Part shown: positions 13,254-21,396 of the stretch, one piece after another
How positions within the stretch are numbered: the first letter of the stretch is position 1
Layout of the letters: the number at the start of each line of letters is the position of its first letter
Assembly (NCBI GenBank): GCA_900547655.1
Contig: URHQ01000023.1
Span: 1-26,070 of the forward strand
Source of the DNA: an uncultured Collinsella sp.
GTDB lineage: Bacteria > Actinomycetota > Coriobacteriia > Coriobacteriales > Coriobacteriaceae
Direction of reading: 5' to 3'
Length of the DNA stretch: 26,070 nt
The notes under the pieces: model-generated
The model's input: the letters and a program-made list of their open reading frames with translations, nothing else
Told to the model about the DNA's origin: nothing
Database searches by the model: none
Position numbers and translations under genes: made by a program

Positions 13254-16200
13254 ATGGATATGTTTGAGGACGAGCGCCAGCGCGTCTCGCATCGCCGTGG
13301 CGCAATTGCGCGCGGCGTAGCCAAGCGCGGCCTGGTGGCATTCCTGGCCTTCGCGATGGCCTTTGGTACCACACCGGCTCAGCTGTGGGCCGAGGGCGCC
13401 GAGGGCATTGCCGAGGCTGTGGCTCGGGCTGCGACGCCGGGCGAGGACGCAGCGCTTGCGGGCGGTACCGCTGAGCAGAGCGGCGCCGAGGTTTCGGATT
13501 CCGAGGGCGCACCTGCAGCTAGTGCAGCCATAACAGAGGCAGCAACTGGCGACGAAGGCTCGGCGACGGGGGAGAGCCCTGCCACGAGCGAGCAGTCTTC
13601 GACGGCATCCGCTGGCCAAGCGGGATCTGCCGCCGCGGCTGCCGTTCAGACAGAGAACCCGACAGAAACCGGCGATGTCGCCAAGAAGCAGGTCGAGGTC
13701 TCGTTCTCGATTATCGGCACCGATGCTGACGGCAAGGCTCAGACCTGGGTGGCACCTACGCAGCTCAAGCTCGACGAGGGCGCGACGGCTGCGGATGCCT
13801 TCATTAAGCTGCAGGAGAAGACGGGCTTCAAGGCGAAGTACGAACCGAACACGGCATACGGTTTCTACCTCGAAAGCATCACATCCCCGAGCGATGGTCG
13901 CACGCTTGCCTACGATCCGACGACTTATGCCTTCTGGCAGCTGTTCGTCGACGGCGCGTCTTCCTCGGTTGGCGCGAGCAGCGTCAAGCTCACCCAGGGG
14001 CAGAAGATTGAGTTTGCCTATACGGCTGGTAGCGCGTCCCCTGTCGTTAAGGACCAGGTTGCCGCAAATGTGACCGTCATTGGTCGCGATGCCCAGGGCA
14101 AGACTCAGACTTGGGTCGATAACGCGCAGTATGTGGTGACGTCCGGCTCGAGCGCGCTTGATCTTACGAAGGTCGCACTCGAGGCGAACGACATTGACGC
14201 CGTTGCTGCGGGCTCCTTCATTCTGAGCCTTAAGTACAACGGTGTTGAGCTGGGTACGCCCCAAGATTATTCGACCTATTGGCAGCTGTTCATCAACGGC
14301 AAGTCGAGTGACTATACGGCGGACAATGTCACCATCCATGCCGGCGATACCGTTACGTGGTTCTACGGTGGCTGGGGCGACCAGCTGCCCTCCGATTCTG
14401 TCCATGCTTCTGTTCAGGTTCTCGGTAAGGACAAGGACGGCAAGCAGCAGGTTTGGGCTTCGACGGGCCAGACGAGTCTCAAGGCAGGCTCCACTGCCAA
14501 GGATCTCCTTGAGCAGACCGGCCTTAAGCTCGATGCTGGCGAATCGTCTTGGGGCTGGTTCCTCAACGGCATTTATTCGCCGTTCGATGGTAAGTCCTAT
14601 GGCTGGGATGCTGCGACCAATAGCTATTGGCGCTTCTACGTAAATGGCAAGTTCGCCGACGTTGGCGCCGGTGCCTACGAGCTCCATGAGGGCGATGCCG
14701 TCACCTTTATGTATGGTGCTGACGCCGATGCCCTCCCCGGTCAGGTGCTTGGATCCGCCGATGTTATCGGTCCCGATGTCAACGGGAACAATACGCGTTG
14801 GGGCACGGCAAGCAATGTTTCTCTGCCCGAAGGCTCCACGGCCCAGAACCTTATTGAGGCAGTTCTGAAGGCCAAGGGCGTTGCGTACAACGGCTCCCAG
14901 AGTGGTGAGTACTGGTTCCTGAATTCCATTACTTCGCCGTTCGATCACAAGCCGTATGGTTGGGATGCTGCGACCAATAAATATTGGCATCTGTATATCA
15001 ACGGAGAGCCCTCCTTACTCTGCGCCAATCAGATTACGCTCAAGAGCGGCGATAAGGTCACGCTTGCCTATACCACCGATAATTCGCCCATGCCCGATCC
15101 CGACAAGATTGTCGTGGATCCGAGCGCGACGACTCCTGATTGGGATGCCGAGTGGGCCGGCTACGGCAACAGTGGCAACGGTTCGACCGTAACGGATGCC
15201 AAGACGCCTGCGCAGGCCGCCGGTCTTAAGTGGGCCTTCGATTGGAAGGCCGAGTCTGGTCAGCAGTATGCCAACTGCAGCGAGCCTGTCATTGCTAACG
15301 GCTTTGTGTACATCGCGACCGAGAACGAGCTCATTAAGATCGATTCGTCCACGGGCAAAAAGGTTGCCTCTGCGCCGCTTGCCTCCAAGGTGAGCTATAC
15401 CTCTCGTCCGATCTATACCAATGGCCTTATCATCGTTCCGCTCAACGGCGGTGCGGTCCAGGCGATTACTGCAGACAAGCTGATCTGCAAGTGGCTGACG
15501 CCCGGTTTGACGGACTTGACGCAGAGCTCCTGCACCGTCGTTTCGGACGGCGAGTACGTCTATGTAGGCTCGGTCGATATTTCGTATGACGAGAATTACA
15601 ACGCGACCTACGGCAACGGCTCCTTTGCGCGCATTAAGATTGCCACGGGCGAAGTTTCTTGGCAGAACATCGACCCTGACGAGGGCTATTACTGGACTGG
15701 TGCGGCTTTGACGGATAAGTATGCCATCGTTCCTACGAGCGCGGGTACGCTTAAGTGCATTGATAAGACGACGGGCGATGTCGTTTCGACCATGAAGCTC
15801 GGCGCTCTCGCGAACGCCGACTGTGTCGCCGATCCGTCCAATGGCTCGACCTTCTATCAGATGACGCACGACGGAAAGCTCCATGTGATTTCGCTTTCGG
15901 CGAAGGGCGTGCTGAGTGAACAGAAGACGGTTGATCTGGGCCTTACGAATAATCTGAGCGCCCCTGCGGTGTCTGGTGACAATCTGATTGTCGGCGGACA
16001 GACGGCTACTGGCTCTGCTCTGGTTCTCTATAACCTGAAGACGGGTAAGACCACGATGGTCGCTGCTGCCGACGGCAAGGCGCTGCCGGCTGGCCTCAAC
16101 GGTATTGCTGCTACTCCGCTGGTGAGTGTTCAGGGCGGCAAGACCTATGTGTACTTCACCGTTAACAGCGCGGATAGCAAGGATTACGTCAACTACTCTG

Positions 16201-17024
16201 CTGGTGGTGGCGTGTATCGCTATACGCTCGGCGATGCAGAGGCGACGCAGATTTATGATGCGGCTGGCCATTACCAGTACTGTGACTCTCCGGTCATTGC
16301 CGATGCTTCTGGCAATCTCTACTACATTAATGATTCGGGCACGCTGTTTAAACTTGGAGCTGTCGAGTCTTGGACGGTTGCCTTTAACTCCAACGGCGGG
16401 TCTGCTTGCGACACTAAGTTTGTTGCTACGGCCGATGGCAAGCTGGTCAAGCCGGCCGATCCGACGCGCGATGGCTACACTTTCGGCGGTTGGTATACCG
16501 ATGAGGCTTGCACGCAGGCGTATGACTTTAGCACGCCGGTGACGGCCGATCTGACGCTGTATGCCAAGTGGACCAAGAATGCCGTTAACCCTGGCGGTAA
16601 TGGCGGCGCTGGTTCGAATGGCGGCGGCGGTTCTGGTACCGGTACTGGTTCCGGCACTGGCGCTGGCACTGGCACGGGTTCCGGCTCCGGCTCGAAGGGC
16701 GGCGCTATTGCCCCGGGCAAGAAGCCGGTGACCAAGACGACGGTGTCGACCAAGACCGAGACCAAGGACAACAAGTCCGACAAGAAGTCCGACAAGAAGT
16801 CCGACAACAAGTCTGACAAGAAGGACGGCAAGTCCGACAAGAAGTCCGACAAGAAGTCCGATTCCAAGTCCGATACGGGTGCTGCTTCTACGATCACTGC
16901 TAAGAAGTCCTCTAGTGCTTCCGAGCAGGAGACTGGCACCAACCCGCTCGCTATTGTTGGCGTTGCCGCCGGCGTCATCGGTCTCGCCATCGTTGGCGTG
17001 TTCGTGTTCACCAAACGTCGGTAG
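13254..17024 (+). CDS. Membrane-anchored DUF4430 x4 / beta-propeller surface protein, B12-regulated
   Basis: From the ATG at 13254 the protein has 1256 residues, with AGGAG 4 nt upstream. An in-frame ATG at 13173 is possible, but the codons just before 13254 (AGT, ACA, AGT, AGG, AGA) are rare here. An extended signal peptide is followed by LVAFLAFAMAFG and a cut near QLWA. After an acidic linker come four DUF4430-type domains, at about 147-258, 270-372, 383-488 and 499-608, each with a W.L(F/Y)(V/I)NG-like core. A PQQ-type beta-propeller (about 657-1035) follows, then an InlB-type repeat (1040-1107), a Gly-rich stretch, a KSD repeat and a C-terminal helix ending TKRR. DUF4430 is the transcobalamin C-terminal-like domain. 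With the riboswitch this suggests surface corrinoid binding; that role is inferred. Confidence 0.85.
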   Translation: MDMFEDERQRVSHRRGAIARGVAKRGLVAFLAFAMAFGTTPAQLWAEGAEGIAEAVARAATPGEDAALAGGTAEQSGAEVSDSEGAPAASAAITEAATGDEGSATGESPATSEQSSTASAGQAGSAAAAAVQTENPTETGDVAKKQVEVSFSIIGTDADGKAQTWVAPTQLKLDEGATAADAFIKLQEKTGFKAKYEPNTAYGFYLESITSPSDGRTLAYDPTTYAFWQLFVDGASSSVGASSVKLTQGQKIEFAYTAGSASPVVKDQVAANVTVIGRDAQGKTQTWVDNAQYVVTSGSSALDLTKVALEANDIDAVAAGSFILSLKYNGVELGTPQDYSTYWQLFINGKSSDYTADNVTIHAGDTVTWFYGGWGDQLPSDSVHASVQVLGKDKDGKQQVWASTGQTSLKAGSTAKDLLEQTGLKLDAGESSWGWFLNGIYSPFDGKSYGWDAATNSYWRFYVNGKFADVGAGAYELHEGDAVTFMYGADADALPGQVLGSADVIGPDVNGNNTRWGTASNVSLPEGSTAQNLIEAVLKAKGVAYNGSQSGEYWFLNSITSPFDHKPYGWDAATNKYWHLYINGEPSLLCANQITLKSGDKVTLAYTTDNSPMPDPDKIVVDPSATTPDWDAEWAGYGNSGNGSTVTDAKTPAQAAGLKWAFDWKAESGQQYANCSEPVIANGFVYIATENELIKIDSSTGKKVASAPLASKVSYTSRPIYTNGLIIVPLNGGAVQAITADKLICKWLTPGLTDLTQSSCTVVSDGEYVYVGSVDISYDENYNATYGNGSFARIKIATGEVSWQNIDPDEGYYWTGAALTDKYAIVPTSAGTLKCIDKTTGDVVSTMKLGALANADCVADPSNGSTFYQMTHDGKLHVISLSAKGVLSEQKTVDLGLTNNLSAPAVSGDNLIVGGQTATGSALVLYNLKTGKTTMVAAADGKALPAGLNGIAATPLVSVQGGKTYVYFTVNSADSKDYVNYSAGGGVYRYTLGDAEATQIYDAAGHYQYCDSPVIADASGNLYYINDSGTLFKLGAVESWTVAFNSNGGSACDTKFVATADGKLVKPADPTRDGYTFGGWYTDEACTQAYDFSTPVTADLTLYAKWTKNAVNPGGNGGAGSNGGGGSGTGTGSGTGAGTGTGSGSGSKGGAIAPGKKPVTKTTVSTKTETKDNKSDKKSDKKSDNKSDKKDGKSDKKSDKKSDSKSDTGAASTITAKKSSSASEQETGTNPLAIVGVAAGVIGLAIVGVFVFTKRR
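16767..16874 (+). repeat. KSD-encoding tandem repeat inside the surface-protein gene
   Basis: Near-perfect units of GACAAGAAGTCC encode a run of Lys-Ser-Asp-Lys. Together with the preceding Gly/Thr/Ser-rich stretch it forms a flexible, charged stalk that would span the cell wall before the membrane helix. Confidence 0.75.
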
Positions 17025-17033
17025 GTGAGGGTT

Positions 17034-17936
17034 GTGTCCAATAAATCCAAGGACGCTGACCCCAAGCAACCAGATTCCTCGTTCATTCAGTTCGACGATG
17101 CAAAGCAACAGGGCGCCGCTTCGGCGGCGTCCGCATCTCGTCGCAAGGCGCTCCTTGGCGTTCTTGCTGCCGCATGCACCATTCTGATCGTCGTCTCGCT
17201 GGGCTTCGTCCATCCTTCCGAGAGCGGCGCCTGGTCCATTGACTGGATCGTTCAGACCGTGACGGGGGAGAGCGTCGTCGCCAAGGACACCAAGGGGTCT
17301 GGCTCGTCTACCGCTTCGGGCGAGGCCAGTTCCAAGGATTCCAAATCTTCGGATGCTGCAAAAGATGAGTCCAAGGGCTCGAACGACGCCAAGGATGATT
17401 CCGAGTCTTCGCACAAGGAATCGGACAAAAGCTCGGATAGCAAGAAGTCCGATGGTCAGGACAGCAAGAGGTCTGGCGATAAATCCGCTGCCCAAAATAC
17501 GGGAGCCGGTGATACTTCCAATGTGTCTGGCGGTGCTTCTTCGGGCGGCGGTCAGTCGTCTGATGGAGCCTCATCCTCTAATGGCGGAAGCGCTTCCTCG
17601 GGCGGTCAGGGCGGCTCGCAGGAGTCCAACTACGTAACGGTGACGGTTTCGGTCACATCGAGTGCTGTGGGCAATCCCGTGTCCTCTGGTGGCACCTTTA
17701 CCTTTAACGAAGGCGCTACCGTTTACGATGCCCTGTGCGCGCTGGGCCTTTCTGTCAACGCACACGGCTCGTCGTACGGCACGTATGTTTCCGCGATTGG
17801 TGGTCTGGCCGAGAAACAGTACGGCGGCACGAGCGGGTGGATGTACTCCGTCAACGGCACAACGCCCATGACGGCCTGTAGTAACTACGTTCTCTCAAAC
17901 GGCGACAACGTCGTTTGGTATTACGTAACGGGCTAG
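17034..17936 (+). CDS. Single-pass membrane protein with C-terminal DUF4430 domain
   Basis: The protein has 300 residues. The GTG at 17034 has AGGTGAGG just upstream, overlapping the end of the previous gene; a GTG at 17025 abuts the stop and lacks a site. A short cytoplasmic head precedes one membrane helix (about 38-58, LLGVLAAACTILIVVSLGFV). A long Ser/Lys/Asp/Gly-rich disordered stalk follows, and the last 100 residues form one DUF4430 domain: GATVYDALCALGL, then SGWMYSVNG, then NGDNVVWYYV. This domain is a closer match to the typical DUF4430 core than those in the upstream protein. The two genes share the riboswitch leader and end at a common terminator. I infer that this protein receives or holds a corrinoid near the membrane, with transport done elsewhere. 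Confidence 0.85.
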   Translation: MSNKSKDADPKQPDSSFIQFDDAKQQGAASAASASRRKALLGVLAAACTILIVVSLGFVHPSESGAWSIDWIVQTVTGESVVAKDTKGSGSSTASGEASSKDSKSSDAAKDESKGSNDAKDDSESSHKESDKSSDSKKSDGQDSKRSGDKSAAQNTGAGDTSNVSGGASSGGGQSSDGASSSNGGSASSGGQGGSQESNYVTVTVSVTSSAVGNPVSSGGTFTFNEGATVYDALCALGLSVNAHGSSYGTYVSAIGGLAEKQYGGTSGWMYSVNGTTPMTACSNYVLSNGDNVVWYYVTG

Positions 17937-17958
17937 AGGCCTCGACATAGCGCGCCAG

Positions 17959-17996
17959 ACGGGCGGTTCGGACCAACATCCGAGCCGCCCGTTTTT
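17959..17996 (+). terminator. Strong terminator of the DUF4430 operon
   Basis: ACGGGCGGTTCGGA pairs with TCCGAGCCGCCCGT (one T-G pair) around CCAACA and runs into TTTTT. It marks the end of the two-gene unit. Confidence 0.85.
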
Positions 17997-18033
17997 CATG
18001 CGAATGGGACTGGATCGCCGGGTCTCTCGGCAA

Positions 18034-18069
18034 ACAAAAAACCGGTTGGAATGGGAATTCCAACCGGTT
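18034..18069 (-). terminator. Strong terminator of the first GtrA gene
   Basis: AACCGGTTGGAAT and ATTCCAACCGGTT form a perfect 13-bp stem around GGGA. On the minus strand it is followed by TTTTG. It lies 27 nt after the GtrA stop. Confidence 0.85.
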
Positions 18070-18095
18070 ATACATTCAAGCAAATAGTGAATCGA

Positions 18096-18503
18096 CTACG
18101 ACCGTGCGCCCTCGAGGAAGAAGCGGCGGCTGAAGTAGTTGTACCAGGTGACGAGGAACGTGGCGATGGCCTTCATGGCCTGGTAGCCGATGCTCAAAAA
18201 CGTGACGCCCACAAACATGTACAGGTCGTTGAGGCCCAGGCCGATCACCGACAGGATGGTGAAGATCGTGAACTCGCGCTTGCGGCTCATGCCTTTGCGG
18301 TGGTCGAACACGTACTTCATGCTGAGCCAGTAGTTGACCACGACGGACGTGATAAACGAAACCGTGGTGCTCATCAAAAAGTCGAGGTGGAACAGCTCGA
18401 CGAGCGCAATGAGCATGCCCCAGTCGATGCCAAAGGAGATAAGACCCACGACAGCAAACTTGAGGAACTGCTTGGTATGAGGTTGTGCCAGCGCCTTGCG
18501 CAC
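18096..18503 (-). CDS. GtrA-family membrane protein (copy 1)
   Basis: The protein has 135 residues and four predicted membrane helices, the standard GtrA size and topology. It starts at a GTG with only a weak GGATG upstream. Landmarks are QFLKFAVVGLISFGIDWG in helix 1, NYWLSMKYVF between helices 2 and 3, the basic loop HRKGMSRKREF, and a final TWYNYFSRRFFLEG. GtrA proteins help move polyprenyl-phosphate-linked sugars across the membrane for cell-surface glycans. The gene lies 219 nt downstream of a paralog, facing the same way, and ends at the 18034 terminator. No glycosyltransferase partner is adjacent, so the sugar pathway is unknown. Confidence 0.88.
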   Translation of the reverse strand: MRKALAQPHTKQFLKFAVVGLISFGIDWGMLIALVELFHLDFLMSTTVSFITSVVVNYWLSMKYVFDHRKGMSRKREFTIFTILSVIGLGLNDLYMFVGVTFLSIGYQAMKAIATFLVTWYNYFSRRFFLEGARS

Positions 18504-18524
18504 GTAATCACATCCAATGCGTTG

Positions 18525-18632
18525 ATGAATCGAGCAGAGGATACTTTAGAGCTTTTACAAGGGAAACGTAAGGTCTTTGCCAAGAACTATATGAACTCGC
18601 CAAATTTTCAAGAGCTAATCCGTAAACGTTGA
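18525..18632 (+). pseudogene. Orphan 35-codon plus-strand fragment, possible gene remnant
   Basis: The frame from ATG 18525 ends RKR at 18632. It reads like a natural protein tail (DTLELLQGKRKVFAKNY, then SPNFQELIRKR) and is AT-richer than its neighbours. There is no ribosome binding site or upstream partner. The C-terminal tail of a helicase-like or transferred protein is conceivable, but I do not recognise it. The call is weak. Confidence 0.25.
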
Positions 18633-18639
18633 AAATTTG
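18601..18639. repeat. AT-rich inverted repeat between the GtrA genes
   Basis: CAAATTTTCAA and TTGAAAATTTG (perfect, 11 bp) flank a 17-nt loop. A direct repeat CCGTAAACG (18620-18628 and 18641-18649) overlaps it. Confidence 0.45.
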
Positions 18640-18652
18640 CCCGTAAACGAGC

Positions 18653-18700
18653 GGCGCCCACGGACGATGCTGCGCTGAGTGCGCATCGTCCGTGGGCGCC
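18653..18700 (-). terminator. Perfect 18-bp stem hairpin after the second GtrA gene
   Basis: GGCGCCCACGGACGATGC and its exact complement flank a 12-nt loop. It lies 22 nt after the minus-strand GtrA stop at 18723. The U tract is poor (GCTCGTTTACGG), so termination may be partial or factor-aided. Confidence 0.5.
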
Positions 18701-18722
18701 GTAATGCTGCAGGGGTTTCGAG

Positions 18723-19118
18723 CTATTTGGTCTCGTTGCCCTCCAGGAAGATCTTTCGGGTCACAAAGTTGTAGACCATGACAAGCGCGGTGGCGCAGAT
18801 CTTGGCGATATTGGCCTCGAGCCCCAGACCGGCGTTGAGCGCCAGCACGATGCCGTCGTTGAGCACCAAACCGATCACGGACAGCACGACAAAGATGATG
18901 AACTCGCGGCGGCGGCTCATGCCTTCCTTGTGCGCAAACACGTACTTCATGCTTGCGAGGTAGTTAAAAATGAGTGAGATGATAAAGCCGCTGGTGTTGG
19001 CAATTAGGATGTTGAGGCCCAGACCGTAGTGGAGCAGATTCATAATGCCAAAGTCGATAACCGTGGCAATGACACCGACGATGCCAAATTTCATGATCTG
19101 CGCAAGGAGCTTTTGCAT
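18723..19118 (-). CDS. GtrA-family membrane protein (copy 2)
   Basis: From the ATG at 19118, preceded by GCAGG, the protein has 131 residues. A TTG at 19181 would add 21 residues that do not look like GtrA. Four membrane helices, MKFGIVGVIATVIDFG, NYLASMKYVFAH, the basic loop KEGMSRRREF and a final RKIFLEG match the family. It is clearly paralogous to the copy at 18096, especially around helices 2-3. Its start is 78 nt after the fbp stop, so it may be co-transcribed with that gene. GtrA proteins act in polyprenyl-linked sugar translocation. Having two different copies suggests two sugar substrates or a heteromeric complex, which is inference. Confidence 0.88.
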   Translation of the reverse strand: MQKLLAQIMKFGIVGVIATVIDFGIMNLLHYGLGLNILIANTSGFIISLIFNYLASMKYVFAHKEGMSRRREFIIFVVLSVIGLVLNDGIVLALNAGLGLEANIAKICATALVMVYNFVTRKIFLEGNETK

Positions 19119-19196
19119 GGTACCTGCCTTAGGGTGGCGCGGGGACGCCGTGGGGATGACAAACTCAGCAAGTTTAGCCAATCCCCGCGGGTGGTG

Positions 19197-21113
19197 CTAG
19201 GCGCGCTCCTCGATAGCACCGTTTCTATATGCATCGAGCAGCTGACGCAGGTCTTGGATTTGGCTGCGGATCTTGGCGCCAGTATCGGTGTCGCTCACCA
19301 TGCGGCGACGGTCCGCTTGGTCAAAACGGTTGGTCTCGCTTTCGATGTCCACGTTGCGCGTGAGTGCCTCGGCAACCGTCGTAAAGGCCCGGTGCGACTT
19401 GAGGCGGCAGCCGCGCGAGCTCGAGATGAGCGTATAGCCGGCGATGCCCGTCTTGGGATGGTAAGCGCGGCAGAAGCCGCCATCGATGACCAGCAGCTTG
19501 CCCTCGGCGCGGATGGGCTGCTCGCCCTTGGTGGTTTTAACGGGCGTGTGGCCGTTGATGATGTGTCCGGTCGGCGAACATGCCATGGGCGCGACGCCAA
19601 ACTCGCGCATGATGTCATCGCAGACCGAGGGCGACTTGGTAAGCGTAAAGTACGGGTCCATCGGCTCGGCCCAGGTGCTCTTATCGGCGATATAGGCGCG
19701 CTCAAAGGTACGCACCAGGCGTCCGCTGGCGGGTGAATTGAAGCCAATCCACAGGTACCACATCCAGTCGAGGGCATCGCGGTCGCCCACGCGCCACGCG
19801 CGGCGGGCGATGTGGTCGCAAAAATCGAGATAATCGCGGCCAGCGTGCCAGGTGCCCAGGCAGTTCATGCTGCTAAAGGTGCCGTCTTCGTTGAGCGGAA
19901 CGCAGCCATGGAAGAGCAGGTTGCCGTTGGCGACCTTGTACATCGAGCCGTGGGAATAGAGGAAATCGATATGGCGATGCAGGTGATCGGCGGTGACAAA
20001 CTCGGACACGAGCTTGTCGATGATGTGCTGCTCCTGGGGCGTGAGCGTATAGGGGTCCGCTGGATCGACAGTGGGGAAGTCGTTGGTCGTGAGTGGCCAC
20101 ACGCTGCCGTCGGCGAGCGTGACCGTGCCGGTGCCGTGCTCGATCTTGTCGAGTAACAGACGGTCGGTCATATCGAACTCGGGGTGGCGCTGGATAATCT
20201 GGCCCTCGAGCTTAAAGAGCAGCACATTGATGGCCTTGATCAGCGGGGTGATGGACTCACCGGCGGTGTAGGTGGCATCGGCAAAGGCGACAAGCTCACG
20301 CAGCGAGATGCCGTAGTCGTTCTCCAGGATCTCGTAGTTGTCGTAGCGCAGGTTGTTGCGCAGTACCGTGGCGATGCAGGCGGGCTCACCGGCCGCAGCG
20401 CCCATCCACAGCAGGTCGTGGTTGCCCCACTGGATGTCGAGCGAATGGTAGGTGAGCAGGCGGTCCATAATCTTGGCAGCGCCGCCGCCGCGGTCGAAGA
20501 TGTCGCCCACCAGGTGCAGGTGGTCGACGGCCAGGCGCTTGATGAGCGAGGCGAGCGACTCGATAAAGTCGTCGGCGCTGGCGGTCTCCAGGATGGACTC
20601 CACGATGCGCTCGTGATAGCGCACGCGATAGTTGTTCTCGTCCGGGTGCGTGTGCAACAACTCGTCGATGATGTAGGCGTAGTCGCGCGGGATGGCCTTA
20701 CGCACCTTGGAGCGCGTGTAGCGGCTTGAAAGTGAGCGAGCGACCATGATGAGCTGGTCAAGCATCGTCTTGTACCAGGTTGGCGAGTCCTCGCGCCGGC
20801 TGCGGACCAGGTCGATCTTCTCGCGCGGGTAGTAGATGAGCGTACACAGCTCGCCCTTTTCGTCAAAGGAGAGCGTGTCGCCAAAGATCTCGTCGACATG
20901 CTCGCGCACGACGCCCGAGCAGTTGTTGAGGATGTGCATAAAGGCTTCGTACTCGCCATGCACGTCGCTCATAAAATGCTCGGTGCCTTTGGGTAGGTTG
21001 AGGATGGCCGAGAGATTGATGATCTCGGTAAACGCGGATTGCTCGGTGGGAAACTGTCTCGACAGCAGGCGCAGATACTTAAAGTCTTGCGGATTGCGAT
21101 CGAATGCGACCAT
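19197..21113 (-). CDS. fbp: Class III fructose-1,6-bisphosphatase
   Basis: The protein has 638 residues, typical for the Firmicutes-type class III enzyme. The start ATG at 21113 follows GGAAGG by 6 nt; an in-frame GTG-type start at 21158 would add 15 residues and overlap an inverted repeat. Metallophosphatase motifs are clear: HFMSDVHGEYE (SDxHG), VGDIFDRGGG (GDxxDRG), QWGNHDLLWMG (GNHD) and INGHTPVK (GHT). It dephosphorylates fructose-1,6-bisphosphate to fructose-6-phosphate in gluconeogenesis, in the cytoplasm, with metal cofactors. It is followed by a GtrA gene on the same strand. Its leader contains the AT-rich inverted repeat at 21141, a possible control site. The call is very secure. 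Confidence 0.97.
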   Translation of the reverse strand: MVAFDRNPQDFKYLRLLSRQFPTEQSAFTEIINLSAILNLPKGTEHFMSDVHGEYEAFMHILNNCSGVVREHVDEIFGDTLSFDEKGELCTLIYYPREKIDLVRSRREDSPTWYKTMLDQLIMVARSLSSRYTRSKVRKAIPRDYAYIIDELLHTHPDENNYRVRYHERIVESILETASADDFIESLASLIKRLAVDHLHLVGDIFDRGGGAAKIMDRLLTYHSLDIQWGNHDLLWMGAAAGEPACIATVLRNNLRYDNYEILENDYGISLRELVAFADATYTAGESITPLIKAINVLLFKLEGQIIQRHPEFDMTDRLLLDKIEHGTGTVTLADGSVWPLTTNDFPTVDPADPYTLTPQEQHIIDKLVSEFVTADHLHRHIDFLYSHGSMYKVANGNLLFHGCVPLNEDGTFSSMNCLGTWHAGRDYLDFCDHIARRAWRVGDRDALDWMWYLWIGFNSPASGRLVRTFERAYIADKSTWAEPMDPYFTLTKSPSVCDDIMREFGVAPMACSPTGHIINGHTPVKTTKGEQPIRAEGKLLVIDGGFCRAYHPKTGIAGYTLISSSRGCRLKSHRAFTTVAEALTRNVDIESETNRFDQADRRRMVSDTDTGAKIRSQIQDLRQLLDAYRNGAIEERA

Positions 21114-21140
21114 GAAACACCTTCCGATGGGGCTGGTAAA

Positions 21141-21170
21141 ACTGATAAACAGCGTCAAACGTTTATCAGT
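21141..21170 (-). promoter_or_regulatory. Inverted repeat in the fbp leader
   Basis: ACTGATAAAC and GTTTATCAGT (perfect, 10 bp) flank a 10-nt spacer, 28 nt upstream of the fbp start. On the minus strand the right arm runs into TTTTACC, so it may be an operator or a weak attenuator. Confidence 0.4.
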
Positions 21171-21332
21171 ATGCGCCGCTTTTGTTTCGATTTTGCGCCA
21201 GCGGCTGAATTGTCGGCTGAACGGTTTGGTAAATCGATTTAGTTGAGGTAGATATGGCGGTTGGGTGGAGACGACAGAGGGTGTTTTTTCAGATATTTAT
21301 GCGTGGGGCCGGTGGAGACGATGGTGGTAAAG

Positions 21333-21373
21333 ATGTTCACTATTTTTGGTTCGATTTGGTAAATAGTGGACAT
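21333..21373. promoter_or_regulatory. Long inverted repeat upstream of degV
   Basis: ATGTTCACTATTT and AAATAGTGGACAT match as inverted arms at 12 of 13 positions around a 15-bp spacer. It lies about 27 bp upstream of a -10-like GATAAT. This fits an operator for a dimeric regulator. Confidence 0.45.
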
Positions 21374-21396
21374 ATGTACCGCATGTAGGCTCACTG

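Noticed and set aside
12936..14990. 684-codon minus-strand open frame
   Set aside because: It is antisense to the riboswitch and the DUF4430 gene; its product is low-complexity Arg/Leu/Gly-rich without motifs.
16767..16874. Regular short repeats that might be a CRISPR array
   Set aside because: The 12-bp units have no unique spacers and stay in frame as Lys-Ser-Asp codons inside a gene.
15015..17495. 826-codon minus-strand open frame
   Set aside because: It is antisense to two well-supported surface-protein genes. Its apparent repeats are the complement of the KSD and Gly-rich coding repeats.
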